A stretch of 33,002 nucleotides of DNA from Bacteroidales bacterium (GTDB taxonomy: Bacteria; Bacteroidota; Bacteroidia; Bacteroidales; F082), in the NCBI GenBank assembly GCA_014860665.1, contig JACZJI010000016.1:1-33002 (forward strand), given 5' to 3'. Shown here one piece after another: positions 1-9,596 of this stretch; positions within the stretch are counted from its first letter, which is position 1, and each line of letters starts with the position of its first letter. The notes under the pieces were generated by a model. That model was not told the DNA's origin. It worked only from the letters and a program-made list of their open reading frames with translations, and did no database searches. A program made the position numbers and the translations under genes.

Positions 1-64
1 ATATTACAATAATATCCAGTTTAAAGCAGTTTGAAAAATAAAGTAGCGATTTAAAAAATACATC

Positions 65-2116
65 ATGAAATACAAAAATTTTATACCAGTCATCATTATA
101 ATTTCCATGGTTTTATTTCAGTCGTGCAACTCTTCAAGAAGTATCAAAATTCAGAGTGGGAATTTAACGATAGAACTTGATGGCCTGATGCGAACAAAAA
201 TTAGTTCCAAGAAAGAGAAATTTCCGTTAACAGATGGGTTTGGTTATTCTCAATATTTGACAACCAGACACAGCAGTTTAAAAGAATTTAAACTGGAAAA
301 GGCCACCAGCAAGACAATAGACGATAATATTGGAAAAGGCACAGCCTATACTTTTATTGGAGTATATCATAATGGAAATTTAAAAGTTGAAAAGCATTTG
401 CAAATCACAGTTTATGACAATTTTCCCGACATTGCCGTGTTCAATACCTACTTTATAAACAGCGGTGAAAAGTTATACTTAAAAAAATGGGAAAGCAACC
501 ACTACAATATTTTATACTCACCATCAGACACAATGGTCTGGTCATTTCAGGGGGGAACGACCCCCGACAGAGATTCCTGGATCCGCCCTGTCAGCAAGGG
601 GTTTTACCGGCAAAACTATCTTGGAATGACTGCCACAGATTACGGCGGCGGGATTCCAATTACCGATGTTTGGCGTCGCGATGTGGGAGTAGCCATTGGT
701 CATCTTAATATGTTCCCATTACGGGTTTCTCTTCCTGTAGAATCTGATAATGAAGTAAAAGGGGTTGATATTTCCATCCAAAAAAATTACAAGGAAGCCT
801 TTATTCTTAACGACAACGACACATTAACTCTCCCACAGACTTTTACGGCTTTACACACCGGTGACTGTTTTGCAAGCCTTCGTGAGTTCTCGGAAATCAT
901 GCAGCATAAAGGCATTAAGATTCCCAAACCAAACCCGGCTTCCTTTGAGCCGATCTGGTGTGCCTGGGGTTATGGAAGAAATGTAACTTTAAACGAAATC
1001 ACGGGGACCTTACCCATGGTAAAGAAACTAGGGTTTAAATGGGTTGTGATAGATGATGGCTATCAGCAAGCGGAAGGAGACTGGCATGTAAACAAGACAA
1101 AATTCCCTGGTGGCGACAGACAAATGAAGGCCTTAGTAGATAAAATTCATTCTTACGGACTCAAGGCAAAAATCTGGTATTCTCCGCTTATAGTTTCTCC
1201 ATACTCCAAACTGTTCAAAAAATACCCGAATATTATTTTGTTAAATGAAGATGGTTCTCCAAGATATATCACATGGTGGAACAGTTATTACATGGCCCCT
1301 TCAGACAGCCTTACGATAGCGACAACGAAGAAGGACCTTCACTTGTTTATCAATGAGTGGGGATTTGACGGAGTTAAACTTGACGGTCAGGATATGAACT
1401 GTGTTCCGCCTGACTACAACCTGAAAAATCCATCGGAGGCATGCGAAAAGTTACCCGATTTCTTCAAAATGATCTATTATACAGTCAAGGAACAGAAACC
1501 GGATGCTGTTGTTGAACAATGTCCGTGTGGTACCTGTATGTCATTTTACGATATGCCTTATATGAATCAGGCTGTAGCATCAGATCCCACAAGCAGCTAT
1601 CAGGTCCGAACAAAGGGATTTGTATATAAAGCACTGATGATGAATAAAATGGCATATTATGGCGACCACGTAGAATTAAGTGATGGCGGTGACGACTTTG
1701 CCTCTACCATTGGGATAGGAGGTGTTCCGGGTAGCAAGTTTACATGGCCCAAGGACAACCCTCATCCTACAGAAGGACATTTTCTGCTCACACCCGAAAA
1801 ACAGAAAATATGGAAGAAATGGATTGACATTTACGATCAAAAGATGCTCTCAAAGGCTGATTTTATAGGAACTCTTTATGACATTGGATGGGACAAACCC
1901 CAAACCTTTGCACTTCAAAAAGCAGATACTATGTTCTATTCCTTTTATTCAAAGAAATGGAACGGGAAAATTAAGCTGAAAGGGCTTGATCAAAATAAGA
2001 CTTATCAAGTTTACGATTATGTAAATGGAAAAAAGATTGCCACAGTAATGGGAGAAAATCCATTTATAGATGTCACATTTCACAAGTATTTATTAATTGA
2101 AGTTTATCCAAATTAA
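65..2116 (+). CDS. GH36-like alpha-galactosidase family lipoprotein
   Basis: Predicted glycoside hydrolase of the GH36/melibiase type, 683 aa, which would cleave terminal alpha-galactosyl or related residues at the cell envelope. The N-terminus is a hydrophobic signal segment followed by a lipobox-like LFQSC with Cys21, so a lipoprotein is likely. A beta-rich N-terminal domain (about 25-280) precedes a TIM barrel (about 290-600) with WVVIDDGYQ near 326-334. FDGVKLDGQD carries the expected nucleophile Asp440, and VASDPTSS carries the expected acid/base Asp507; these roles are assigned by analogy to GH36. The next gene starts 8 bases after the stop, so the two are co-transcribed. Bases 1-64 upstream are AT-rich and show no convincing promoter, so the operon may begin before the window. 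Substrate specificity cannot be read from sequence; other alpha-glycosides are possible. Confidence 0.8.
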   Translation: MKYKNFIPVIIIISMVLFQSCNSSRSIKIQSGNLTIELDGLMRTKISSKKEKFPLTDGFGYSQYLTTRHSSLKEFKLEKATSKTIDDNIGKGTAYTFIGVYHNGNLKVEKHLQITVYDNFPDIAVFNTYFINSGEKLYLKKWESNHYNILYSPSDTMVWSFQGGTTPDRDSWIRPVSKGFYRQNYLGMTATDYGGGIPITDVWRRDVGVAIGHLNMFPLRVSLPVESDNEVKGVDISIQKNYKEAFILNDNDTLTLPQTFTALHTGDCFASLREFSEIMQHKGIKIPKPNPASFEPIWCAWGYGRNVTLNEITGTLPMVKKLGFKWVVIDDGYQQAEGDWHVNKTKFPGGDRQMKALVDKIHSYGLKAKIWYSPLIVSPYSKLFKKYPNIILLNEDGSPRYITWWNSYYMAPSDSLTIATTKKDLHLFINEWGFDGVKLDGQDMNCVPPDYNLKNPSEACEKLPDFFKMIYYTVKEQKPDAVVEQCPCGTCMSFYDMPYMNQAVASDPTSSYQVRTKGFVYKALMMNKMAYYGDHVELSDGGDDFASTIGIGGVPGSKFTWPKDNPHPTEGHFLLTPEKQKIWKKWIDIYDQKMLSKADFIGTLYDIGWDKPQTFALQKADTMFYSFYSKKWNGKIKLKGLDQNKTYQVYDYVNGKKIATVMGENPFIDVTFHKYLLIEVYPN

Positions 2117-2124
2117 GAAGTAAA

Positions 2125-3603
2125 ATGGGGACCAAAAAGGAAGAAATAATATTTCCCAGGCCTTTTGCCTTTGCGATTGACGATTTTGGCTGGATGACCG
2201 GCAATGACCATGGCTATGGGGACTACCAAGGGCCGTTTCGCGTTGGAATCGACCGTAAAATGGACGTTGATAACTACAAAAGTGTGGTTAAAGTTGCCGA
2301 GGCAAAGAAAATCAGGCTGATGGGATTGTTTATCCTGGGAGAGATGGACCGGCTAAATATCCTGGGGAAATACCCTACAACCAATCCTGACGGGAAGAAT
2401 TGGGATAATTCGAAGAATATTTGTGATGAGCAAATAGAAATCATGAATTATGTAAAGCAAAATGCTGCTAATCTTGAGTTTGGCCTGCATGGAGTTTTAC
2501 ACGAGTACTGGCCGGAAGTAAACCAACGCAGAAGAGCGGAGTGGTATAACCTTGATGATGATCATCCCTGGCCGGAAGAAATTATGCACGATCATGTAAA
2601 ATGTTTTAAGGAAATCATGGCCCAATACGATCTTACTGAAGAGGCCGGGCATTCCTTTCCTGAAAGTTTTGTGGCATGTGCATATGGTTATTACTGGAAT
2701 CCTGCCGGAGAATACAGTACGGGTTCTGTTCTTGGTCCAGAAGGCGTAAAATATGCCAATACAATGTTTCAGGAGATCCCTGAATTGAGTCCTCCAAAAG
2801 AACCCAATGGCGGCGGTTTTGATCACGGATTATTGGTGGTTAACAGAAATATTTATGGGACCATGTGGCATGATTACACTTGTTTACCCACGGTGCCTAT
2901 TGATGAGCAGGAATCAGATCTTGTCGAATCGCATTGGTCAAACTGGCTTGCGCCTGATGATTCACTTCAGGACGAAACCAACCAGAAATGGATCGATTAT
3001 TTAACGATAGTTCAGCAACAAAGAGACCGGTATCTTGCAAAAAACACGCAGCAATTCTATTCTCAGTGGCTCTATAAAAAATATACCTGCTTTGATGAAA
3101 AAAGCGATGGCGTTGCTGAAATTGACAACTCCAAAATGCCTGATACAGCCTATAGGAAAGATTTTTTAGCCGGAATGGTTTTGAAAGTAGCCTTAGCAAA
3201 AGGGCAGCACATTTCTGCTGCCAGTATCGATAATAAAGAAATTGCTTCTTACTTTGAAGATGAGGGATTCGGTTTTCTTTATTTGCCGGTTTTGGAACGG
3301 AAAAAATACACTTTGAAGTATTCTGTCGGGACCTCCACAATGCCTCACTATGTTTATAATGACGGAACCTACAATATTTACAGTTTTACCTGTAATAAAG
3401 ATGTAGCTGCGTTGGTTATAAGATTATATGGAACCCAGGTGATTAAAATCGTCGGCATTTCATCACCTCAGAAAATAGATATAACAAATCCGAAAGTTAC
3501 CTTGCTGGATAAAAATTATAACGAAGATTCTAAAACTTTGTTTATCAATCTTAAAGCGCACGATATAGTAGGAGAAACTACCACAATCGGATTAATTTAT
3601 TAG
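2125..3603 (+). CDS. NodB-fold (polysaccharide deacetylase-like) protein of unknown specificity
   Basis: 492 aa, not confidently assigned to a named family. The N-terminal half resembles a glycoside hydrolase/deacetylase barrel: AFAIDDFGW has an Asp pair (Asp19-Asp20) like NodB motif 1 (TFDD). FGLHGVLHEYW has His122 and His126 in H-x3-H spacing like NodB motif 2, giving a plausible Asp-His-His metal site. The residue normally Ser/Thr after the first His is Gly. The C-terminal part, from about 380, looks like a beta-rich accessory domain. There is no signal peptide, unlike both GH36-like enzymes around it, so it probably acts in the cytoplasm on imported sugar. It lies 8 bases after the first GH36 gene and 51 bases before the transporter, which ties it to the same pathway. 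Fold assignment is moderately sure; function is unknown. Confidence 0.6.
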   Translation: MGTKKEEIIFPRPFAFAIDDFGWMTGNDHGYGDYQGPFRVGIDRKMDVDNYKSVVKVAEAKKIRLMGLFILGEMDRLNILGKYPTTNPDGKNWDNSKNICDEQIEIMNYVKQNAANLEFGLHGVLHEYWPEVNQRRRAEWYNLDDDHPWPEEIMHDHVKCFKEIMAQYDLTEEAGHSFPESFVACAYGYYWNPAGEYSTGSVLGPEGVKYANTMFQEIPELSPPKEPNGGGFDHGLLVVNRNIYGTMWHDYTCLPTVPIDEQESDLVESHWSNWLAPDDSLQDETNQKWIDYLTIVQQQRDRYLAKNTQQFYSQWLYKKYTCFDEKSDGVAEIDNSKMPDTAYRKDFLAGMVLKVALAKGQHISAASIDNKEIASYFEDEGFGFLYLPVLERKKYTLKYSVGTSTMPHYVYNDGTYNIYSFTCNKDVAALVIRLYGTQVIKIVGISSPQKIDITNPKVTLLDKNYNEDSKTLFINLKAHDIVGETTTIGLIY

Positions 3604-3654
3604 CGTTAAAGACAGAATATTAAGATAGGAACTTGAATTGAATACATTATTTAG

Positions 3655-4947
3655 ATGAAAAATCAAATTGAAGAGAAGAAGAAGGAACAAACTGGCCCTA
3701 TCATTATTATCGGGGTTTTGTTTTTTATTTTTGGCTTTATTACCTGGCTCAATGCAACGCTAATCCCATATTTGAAAACGGCATGCGAATTAAGTTCATT
3801 TGAGGCTTATCTGGTAACTTTTGCGTTTTATATTTCTTATTTTGTAATGGCGCTACCTTCATCAGTATTGCTGAAAAAAACTGGCTACAAAATGGGAATG
3901 TCATTGGGGTTAGGTATTATGGCCCTCGGAGCGCTGGTTTTTGTTCCGGCAGCATTAACGCGGACTTATTTCTGGTTTTTAACCGGACTGTTTATTCAGG
4001 GAACCGGTTTAGCAGTATTACAAACGGCAGCAAATCCTTATGTAACCATTTTAGGTCCAATTGAAAGTGCGGCCAAACGAATTAGTATCATGGGGATTGC
4101 CAACAAGTTTGCAGGTATTTTAAGCCCGGTTATACTTGGCGCCATTATCCTTACCGGTATTGGGAAAGTCAGTAAAGACCTTGCAAATTTGGCAGGACCT
4201 GCAAAAGATGCAGCTTTAAACGCACTGTCTCACAAAGTGATTCTTCCTTATGTAATTATGGCTGTTGTCCTGGTTGTGATGGCTGTATTACTAAAAATTT
4301 CAAACTTACCTGAAGTGGAAGCCGAAGATGATGTGTCATCTGAATCGGATGCGGAAAGAAAAAGTATTCTGGATTTCCCTTACTTCTGGTATGGTGTGAT
4401 TACGCTTTTCTTTTACGTGGGCTGTGAAGTAGTGGCCGTTGATACACTTATTAACTATGGGCTTTCTCTTGGTTTTAATATAGATGTTGCAAAATTTTTC
4501 TCATCATTTACCATGATTGGGATGATCGTTGGTTATTTGGTAGCAATCATAACCATTCCAAGATATCTATCCCAACAGAAAGCACTTAAATATTTTGCTT
4601 TGCTGGGCGTGATTTTCACCATAATTGCCGTTTTCACCCATGGGTACACTTCTGTTCTTTTTGTCGCATCATTAGGTTTTGCCAACTCCGTCATGTGGCC
4701 AGCCATTTGGCCGCTTTCCATCGATGCACTTGGAAAATACACAAAACTTGGCTCGGCTTTTTTAATTATGGCAATCGCCGGAGGCGCTACTATTCCCTTA
4801 CTCTATGGTTATCTTTCCGGGCTCAAATCGGTTGGGGCCACCCATGCGTATGCAATTTTAATAGTTTGTTACCTGGTTATTTTTTATTTCGCCGGCTGGG
4901 CCAGTAAAATCGGGAAACAACTTCATGAAGAACCTCAGAAAATTTAG
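3655..4947 (+). CDS. FucP-like major facilitator sugar:H+ symporter
   Basis: 430 aa inner-membrane transporter of the major facilitator superfamily, FucP/glucose-galactose transporter branch. It has about 12 hydrophobic segments, with a hydrophilic acidic loop near 220-240 (EVEAEDDVSSESDAERK). The segment QTAANPYVTILGP (about 123-135) is the family hallmark seen in L-fucose and glucose/galactose permeases. It would import the monosaccharide or small saccharide released by the flanking GH36-like enzymes. It is flanked by 51 and 73 bases of non-coding sequence in the same orientation with no terminator visible, which supports one transcription unit. The exact sugar is not predictable; galactose is a reasonable guess from context. 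Confidence 0.85.
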   Translation: MKNQIEEKKKEQTGPIIIIGVLFFIFGFITWLNATLIPYLKTACELSSFEAYLVTFAFYISYFVMALPSSVLLKKTGYKMGMSLGLGIMALGALVFVPAALTRTYFWFLTGLFIQGTGLAVLQTAANPYVTILGPIESAAKRISIMGIANKFAGILSPVILGAIILTGIGKVSKDLANLAGPAKDAALNALSHKVILPYVIMAVVLVVMAVLLKISNLPEVEAEDDVSSESDAERKSILDFPYFWYGVITLFFYVGCEVVAVDTLINYGLSLGFNIDVAKFFSSFTMIGMIVGYLVAIITIPRYLSQQKALKYFALLGVIFTIIAVFTHGYTSVLFVASLGFANSVMWPAIWPLSIDALGKYTKLGSAFLIMAIAGGATIPLLYGYLSGLKSVGATHAYAILIVCYLVIFYFAGWASKIGKQLHEEPQKI

Positions 4948-5020
4948 CCAATAAAGATTGCCATAAAAGAGGCGTGGTTAAAGGTGAAAATTATGATAAA
5001 ATAAATTCATAAAACAAAAA

Positions 5021-7051
5021 ATGACTATGAGAAAGAATCTGTTTATTGCTGTATTATTCTTGTTTTATGCGGGAGTTCTTTTCGGGCAACCTGTTTATCC
5101 CGGGCAAAGGATCGAAAACCCTGTCATGAAATTATCACAGAACCATATTTTGGTTCAGAATAATGTACTCTCGGCTGTATGGACCATAAAAGATAAAATC
5201 ATACAAGCCCAATCTTTTCAAAATAAAGAAACCGGGCAACAAATTGTTTGGAACAATACACCCTGGTTTTCTATTCGGCTCAATGATGGTGAAATACTTA
5301 CGTCCAACGATTTTAAAATACTGACGGCACCACAAGTTAAAACGATTAAGGGAGTAAGTTCCTCTGCAAGGCAATCGGGTAAAGAGCATGGAGAGGAAGT
5401 CTCAGCTGATTTATATTGCAGCAAAATCCATTTAAAGATTCATTGGAAAGTCATCCTGAAAGATCACTCCAATTATCTTCGTCAGGAATTTACCTTGATT
5501 TCTGAAAATACATTGACAATTAACAAGATAACACTTTTGGAGATGCCACAAAGCAGTGCTATGAAAACGGATGGCATTGTTGCAGGATCGCCCTGGGTTA
5601 ATACGAATAAAGGAATCTTTATGGGGTTTGAATATCCTCTTTGTCATTATGCAATAAACGATAAAGAGGCTGTGTCGTTCATGGTAAGAACAACTCCACT
5701 CGTTCCCCAAAACCCCATAAGCTATTCTACAGCCTGGGGCGTAGCACCGAAAGGTCAGATGCGCAGAGCATTTTTATATTATATAGAACGGGAACGCGCT
5801 GTACCTTACCGGGAGTTTTTACATTTCAATTCATGGTTTAACTCTTATGGAGCTAAATTAAATGAAAAAGAATGCATGGACTGGATCCGGACTTTTGGCG
5901 ACAGCCTCATAGAAAAGAGGCATACACCGATGCAAGCCTTTTTGTTTGACGATGGTTGGGATAATAATAAGACATTGTGGGAATTTAACAATGGCTTCCC
6001 CAGCGGGTTTTCCAACATGGAGAAGCTGGCCAAGCAATACCATTCAACTCTGGGAGTCTGGATGTCGCCATTCGGCGGTTACGACGAAGACAAAGCCCAA
6101 AGAATCCGTTATGGATTAGCGCAACACCCTCCTTTTGAGATCAATGCGAATGGGTTTTCGTTGGCCGGACCTGTATATTTTAATCGGTTCAGCCATGTCA
6201 TGGAGAACTTCGTCCGCAATTATGGAATCACCATTTTCAAAATCGACGGAGTGGGACAAGGAGATAATGCAATTGGTTCAGATCTAAGCTATAACAGTGA
6301 TATAGAATCATTACTTCGTTTGGTAGATTCTGTCAGGGTTATTTCACCATCGATTTATTTTAGTTTGACCACAGGGACATGGGCTTCTCCCTATTGGCTC
6401 TATTATGGAGATGCAATTTGGAGAAGCGGAGGTGACACCGGATTTGCAGGCACGGGAACAACCAGGCAGCAATGGATCACCTATAGAGATGGAGAAGCAT
6501 ATAAGAATATTGTAGAAAAAGGGCCTCTTTATCCGCTTAATTCATTGATGTATCACGGGGTTTGTATTGCAGATCATGGCCGGCCCGCCACTTTCGACAT
6601 GAAAGATCAGGATATATCCGATGATATTTGGTCATTTTTCTCAAGTGGCACAAGTTTACAGGAGCTTTATATCAATCCTCACAAAATTTCATCAAAGATT
6701 TGGAATATGCTGGCACAGGCAAGTCATTGGGCTAAAGCCAACGCCAAAACACTGGTTGACGTTCATTGGATCGGTGGCAATCCTGACAAAGGTGAAGTAT
6801 ATGGAAGAGCTGCATGGTCACCTGAAAAAGGGATTATCAGCTTAAGAAATCCAACAGGAGAAGTGAAACATTTTCACATAGATGTTGCCAAAGTTCTGGA
6901 AATTCCGAAAGGGTATCCGCAGATTTTCAACTTTAAGAACCCTAGGTTTTTCAACCTGGATAAATCCGGTTCATTCAACGGGAAGAAAGAATTTGATATC
7001 ACGCTTCAGCCTTATGAAGTAAGGGTTTTAGTGGGAACTCCTGTTAAGTAA
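5021..7051 (+). CDS. Exported GH36-like alpha-galactosidase family protein
   Basis: 676 aa. A signal peptide is visible (hydrophobic 7-22, then FGQPVYPG) with likely cleavage after Gly22 or nearby and no lipobox Cys, so periplasmic. An N-terminal beta-sandwich is followed by a barrel with AFLFDDGWDN (306-315), LGVWMSPFGGYDED (344-357), and TIFKIDG with probable nucleophile Asp409. SGGDTGF carries probable acid/base Asp472; assignments are by analogy with GH36/GH27. It differs strongly from the lipoprotein GH36-like gene upstream, so the pair is unlikely to be a recent duplication and may act on different bonds or at different steps. The alternative in-frame start at 5027 (ATG-ACT-ATG) cannot be excluded. 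It is the last gene of the cluster before the terminator at 7101-7133. Confidence 0.78.
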   Translation: MTMRKNLFIAVLFLFYAGVLFGQPVYPGQRIENPVMKLSQNHILVQNNVLSAVWTIKDKIIQAQSFQNKETGQQIVWNNTPWFSIRLNDGEILTSNDFKILTAPQVKTIKGVSSSARQSGKEHGEEVSADLYCSKIHLKIHWKVILKDHSNYLRQEFTLISENTLTINKITLLEMPQSSAMKTDGIVAGSPWVNTNKGIFMGFEYPLCHYAINDKEAVSFMVRTTPLVPQNPISYSTAWGVAPKGQMRRAFLYYIERERAVPYREFLHFNSWFNSYGAKLNEKECMDWIRTFGDSLIEKRHTPMQAFLFDDGWDNNKTLWEFNNGFPSGFSNMEKLAKQYHSTLGVWMSPFGGYDEDKAQRIRYGLAQHPPFEINANGFSLAGPVYFNRFSHVMENFVRNYGITIFKIDGVGQGDNAIGSDLSYNSDIESLLRLVDSVRVISPSIYFSLTTGTWASPYWLYYGDAIWRSGGDTGFAGTGTTRQQWITYRDGEAYKNIVEKGPLYPLNSLMYHGVCIADHGRPATFDMKDQDISDDIWSFFSSGTSLQELYINPHKISSKIWNMLAQASHWAKANAKTLVDVHWIGGNPDKGEVYGRAAWSPEKGIISLRNPTGEVKHFHIDVAKVLEIPKGYPQIFNFKNPRFFNLDKSGSFNGKKEFDITLQPYEVRVLVGTPVK

Positions 7052-7100
7052 CTACCAACAGAATATTCACCATCATAACAATTGATTTTTATTTCACTGG

Positions 7101-7133
7101 AAGGCCCGAAGTATTAAAAATACTTCGGGCCTT
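7101..7133. terminator. Bidirectional intrinsic terminator
   Basis: Perfect 15-bp inverted repeat (7101-7115 with 7119-7133) around an AAA loop, GC-rich in the middle (GGCCCGAAG). It lies between convergent genes. A T-rich run follows on the + strand; the other side is only moderately T-rich when read in reverse. Confidence 0.88.
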
Positions 7134-7176
7134 CTTATTTAAAACAAAAGGAAAACTTTGTTCCATTTTCTTTTTA

Positions 7177-7929
7177 TTACTTTTTTATCCCCTCAAAAAT
7201 CTTAAACTTACCCAACTTCGATTTCTGCAGAAAATATTGTAGTGAAACATATAAAACGCCCATGCCATATTTCGCACTGCGCACAAAGTTGATAGAAGAA
7301 CTTTCTTCTTCGTATTTGGTGGGGCAGGTAATTTCGGCAATCTCAAATCCGGCATAAAAGATCTGTGCCAGCATCTGATTGTCGAAAACAAAATCGTCGG
7401 AACAAACATCAAAAGGAATGCTTTTCAGGACCTTTCCCGAAAAAGCCCGGTAGCCGGTGTGATATTCCGATAGTTTTTGACCCATCATGATGTTTTGCGT
7501 CAATGTCAGAAAACGGTTGGAAATATATTTGTACCAGGGCATTCCGCCCTTCAAAGCGCCTTTGCCCAGAATCCTTGAGCCAATTACGACTTCATAAACT
7601 CCGTTAGCTATAAGATAGCACATGGAATGTATCAGCTTAGGCGTGTACTGATAATCGGGATGAAGCATCACTACGATATCTGCATCAAGAGAAAGTGCTT
7701 TTTTGTAACAGCTTTTCTGATTTCCACCGTAACCTTTGTTTACTTCATGTTCAATAATATGTCTTATTCCCAGTCGCTCTGCGACCTGTATGGTTTCGTC
7801 ACTGCTGCGGTCGTCCACCAGGATCACATCATCCACAATATCAAAGGGAATCTCCTTGTAAGTCATTTCCAGGGTACGAGCCGCGTTGTATGCCGGCAGC
7901 ACAACAACTATCTTTTTCTTATCTATCAT
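7177..7929 (-). CDS. Family 2 glycosyltransferase, polyprenyl-phosphate sugar synthase-like
   Basis: 250 aa GT-A fold glycosyltransferase of the dolichyl/undecaprenyl-phosphate mannose or glucose synthase type. Visible motifs are VVVLPAYNAARTL at the N-terminus, ILVDDRSSD (nucleotide-sugar Asp residues about 39-44), NKGYGGN (64-70), and MLHPDYQY (88-95), where Asp92 probably replaces the DxD metal position. No clear transmembrane pair is seen at the C-terminus, so it is probably a peripheral membrane enzyme. Its start overlaps the end of the upstream GT39 gene by 4 bases (ATGA-type), implying translational coupling. The likely role is making the lipid-phosphate sugar donor used by the GT39 protein. 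Confidence 0.82.
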   Translation of the reverse strand: MIDKKKIVVVLPAYNAARTLEMTYKEIPFDIVDDVILVDDRSSDETIQVAERLGIRHIIEHEVNKGYGGNQKSCYKKALSLDADIVVMLHPDYQYTPKLIHSMCYLIANGVYEVVIGSRILGKGALKGGMPWYKYISNRFLTLTQNIMMGQKLSEYHTGYRAFSGKVLKSIPFDVCSDDFVFDNQMLAQIFYAGFEIAEITCPTKYEEESSSINFVRSAKYGMGVLYVSLQYFLQKSKLGKFKIFEGIKK

Positions 7930-9596
7930 TGGGTGTTAATTTTTTTGGCAGGTGTAAAAGCCGGTTTGCCAAAAAAGGCAAATCCGTTTTTGATGTACAT
8001 TAACGTGAACTCCGGATAACGTTTCTCAAATTCACGGTAGGAAGTTATTTTTGTAACCACATAAACGGGCTTATTTACTGAATTTTCCAGCAAGCTTTCC
8101 TCGTCCATCCTGCTCCCGTTTTCCGGTGGCTGTTTTTTAAAGTAAAAATACTGGGCGTAGCTTTTAAATCCCCAGACCCTCATATAACAGTCCTGTCCGG
8201 CATGTTCCTGATAAAACTGGATGGCAGCATTCTGTGAATATTGCTCAATTTTCGGGGTAATGATGAATATGGTTAACGTAGTATAAATCAAAGATGTGAT
8301 GAAAATCCCAACTACCTGCTTCATGAACTGCTTTCTGAACAATATCAACGAAAGTATGATTCCTGCAATTAACATCACACCTAGCAGAAACTCATATCCT
8401 GACCAATGTACAACAGCCTGAAGATTTCCTACAGCAAAAGGATCTTTTATCCAGTCTTTGGCTATGATCTGATCCTTGTATTTTACAAAAAGCTGCAAAC
8501 CGATCAGAGCGGAACCCTCAAGAATCGTCATCACGATCAGGATGGTTTTCAGCCAGCTTCCGAATTTCAGTTTATTTTCAGCAATTTTCATGATGGCATA
8601 AGTAGCCAGGAAAGTCAACGGGAAATAGCAAAAGGAAGAATAATGAATAATCTTGGTTTTCACGATGGTAAACAGGATCAGCACTACCCAGAAACTAATC
8701 ATCATCCAGTTTCTGAAAAGCTTTTGCGTAATATTTTGATCTTTAAATTTCCTGAAGGCTGCCAGTGCAAAAATAGATGCCGGGAAAACGCCTATAAACA
8801 GGACCACAAAGTGATACATCAAAAATCCACCGTGACCGGCATCTTTTTGAGAGAACAGACGAATTTGATATTGAATAAATTCGAGAATCAGATAGGCTTT
8901 TCCACTTAATATCTGAAGGATAAACCAGAATCCCCCCACCAACAGCAGCGTAATGCCATATATCAAAAGGAACCTGAGATTGAAAACTTTCTTCCAGCTT
9001 TTGTCGATGATCAGCCAAACGGCCAGAGCCAAAAGAAAATCGAGCAGCGCCACAGGTCCTTTGGTAAGGATGCCCAACCCAATGGATGCCGCTGACAGAA
9101 ATATCAACCAGTTTTTGTTCCTTTTTATATCGGGCGAAAGGTAAAGGACCATATAATATATCCCCAGAAAAATAAAGAGATTGAACCAGGGATCGATGAT
9201 GCCTGAATGGAAATACATCTGTGGCAAAATAGAGCCGGCATAAACCAGTGCCCAAAGTAATCCGAATTTGTGACTGAAAAGTTTTTCTCCGATCAGGTAT
9301 ACTGTAATCAATGTAACAATGCCCACTATGGCATTTGGAAACCGGGCCGCAAAAGCATTAATTCCAAATACTTTCATGGCCAGAACCTGCATCCAAATAA
9401 ACAGCGGCGGTTTTTCCCAAAAGGGAAGAAAATTAATTTGTACTGTAAGATAGTTGTGGGTAAGCAACATTTCGCGTGCAGACTCGGCAAAATTTATCTC
9501 ATCCCAGTCAAACAAATGTACCACGCCCAGAAAGGGAATGAACAAAAGCGCTCCCACCGAGGCAATGAGCAATATCGTTAATGTCTTTCTATTCAT
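7926..9596 (-). CDS. ArnT-like GT39-type membrane glycosyltransferase
   Basis: 556 aa integral membrane protein with about 10-12 hydrophobic segments in the first 430 residues and a soluble periplasmic C-terminal part. HLFDWDEINFAES near the N-terminus holds the Asp32-Glu33 pair characteristic of the PMT/ArnT family in its first periplasmic loop. FWEKPPLFIW (60-69) is a second hallmark motif. These enzymes transfer a sugar from a polyprenyl-phosphate carrier to lipid A, a glycan or a protein on the periplasmic face. It sits between the PAP2 and GT2 genes with 4-base overlaps on both sides. The acceptor is not predictable from the sequence. Confidence 0.85.
   Translation of the reverse strand: MNRKTLTILLIASVGALLFIPFLGVVHLFDWDEINFAESAREMLLTHNYLTVQINFLPFWEKPPLFIWMQVLAMKVFGINAFAARFPNAIVGIVTLITVYLIGEKLFSHKFGLLWALVYAGSILPQMYFHSGIIDPWFNLFIFLGIYYMVLYLSPDIKRNKNWLIFLSAASIGLGILTKGPVALLDFLLALAVWLIIDKSWKKVFNLRFLLIYGITLLLVGGFWFILQILSGKAYLILEFIQYQIRLFSQKDAGHGGFLMYHFVVLFIGVFPASIFALAAFRKFKDQNITQKLFRNWMMISFWVVLILFTIVKTKIIHYSSFCYFPLTFLATYAIMKIAENKLKFGSWLKTILIVMTILEGSALIGLQLFVKYKDQIIAKDWIKDPFAVGNLQAVVHWSGYEFLLGVMLIAGIILSLILFRKQFMKQVVGIFITSLIYTTLTIFIITPKIEQYSQNAAIQFYQEHAGQDCYMRVWGFKSYAQYFYFKKQPPENGSRMDEESLLENSVNKPVYVVTKITSYREFEKRYPEFTLMYIKNGFAFFGKPAFTPAKKINTQ

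Noticed and set aside
2897..3340. Open frame of 147 codons on the - strand, opposite the NodB-fold gene
   Set aside because: Antisense to a gene with recognisable motifs, basic low-complexity composition and no promoter or domain.
8406..8909. Open frame of 167 codons on the + strand, opposite the GT39 gene
   Set aside because: Lies wholly inside a well-supported membrane glycosyltransferase on the other strand; its translation shows no recognisable domain and looks like a mirror of hydrophobic codons.
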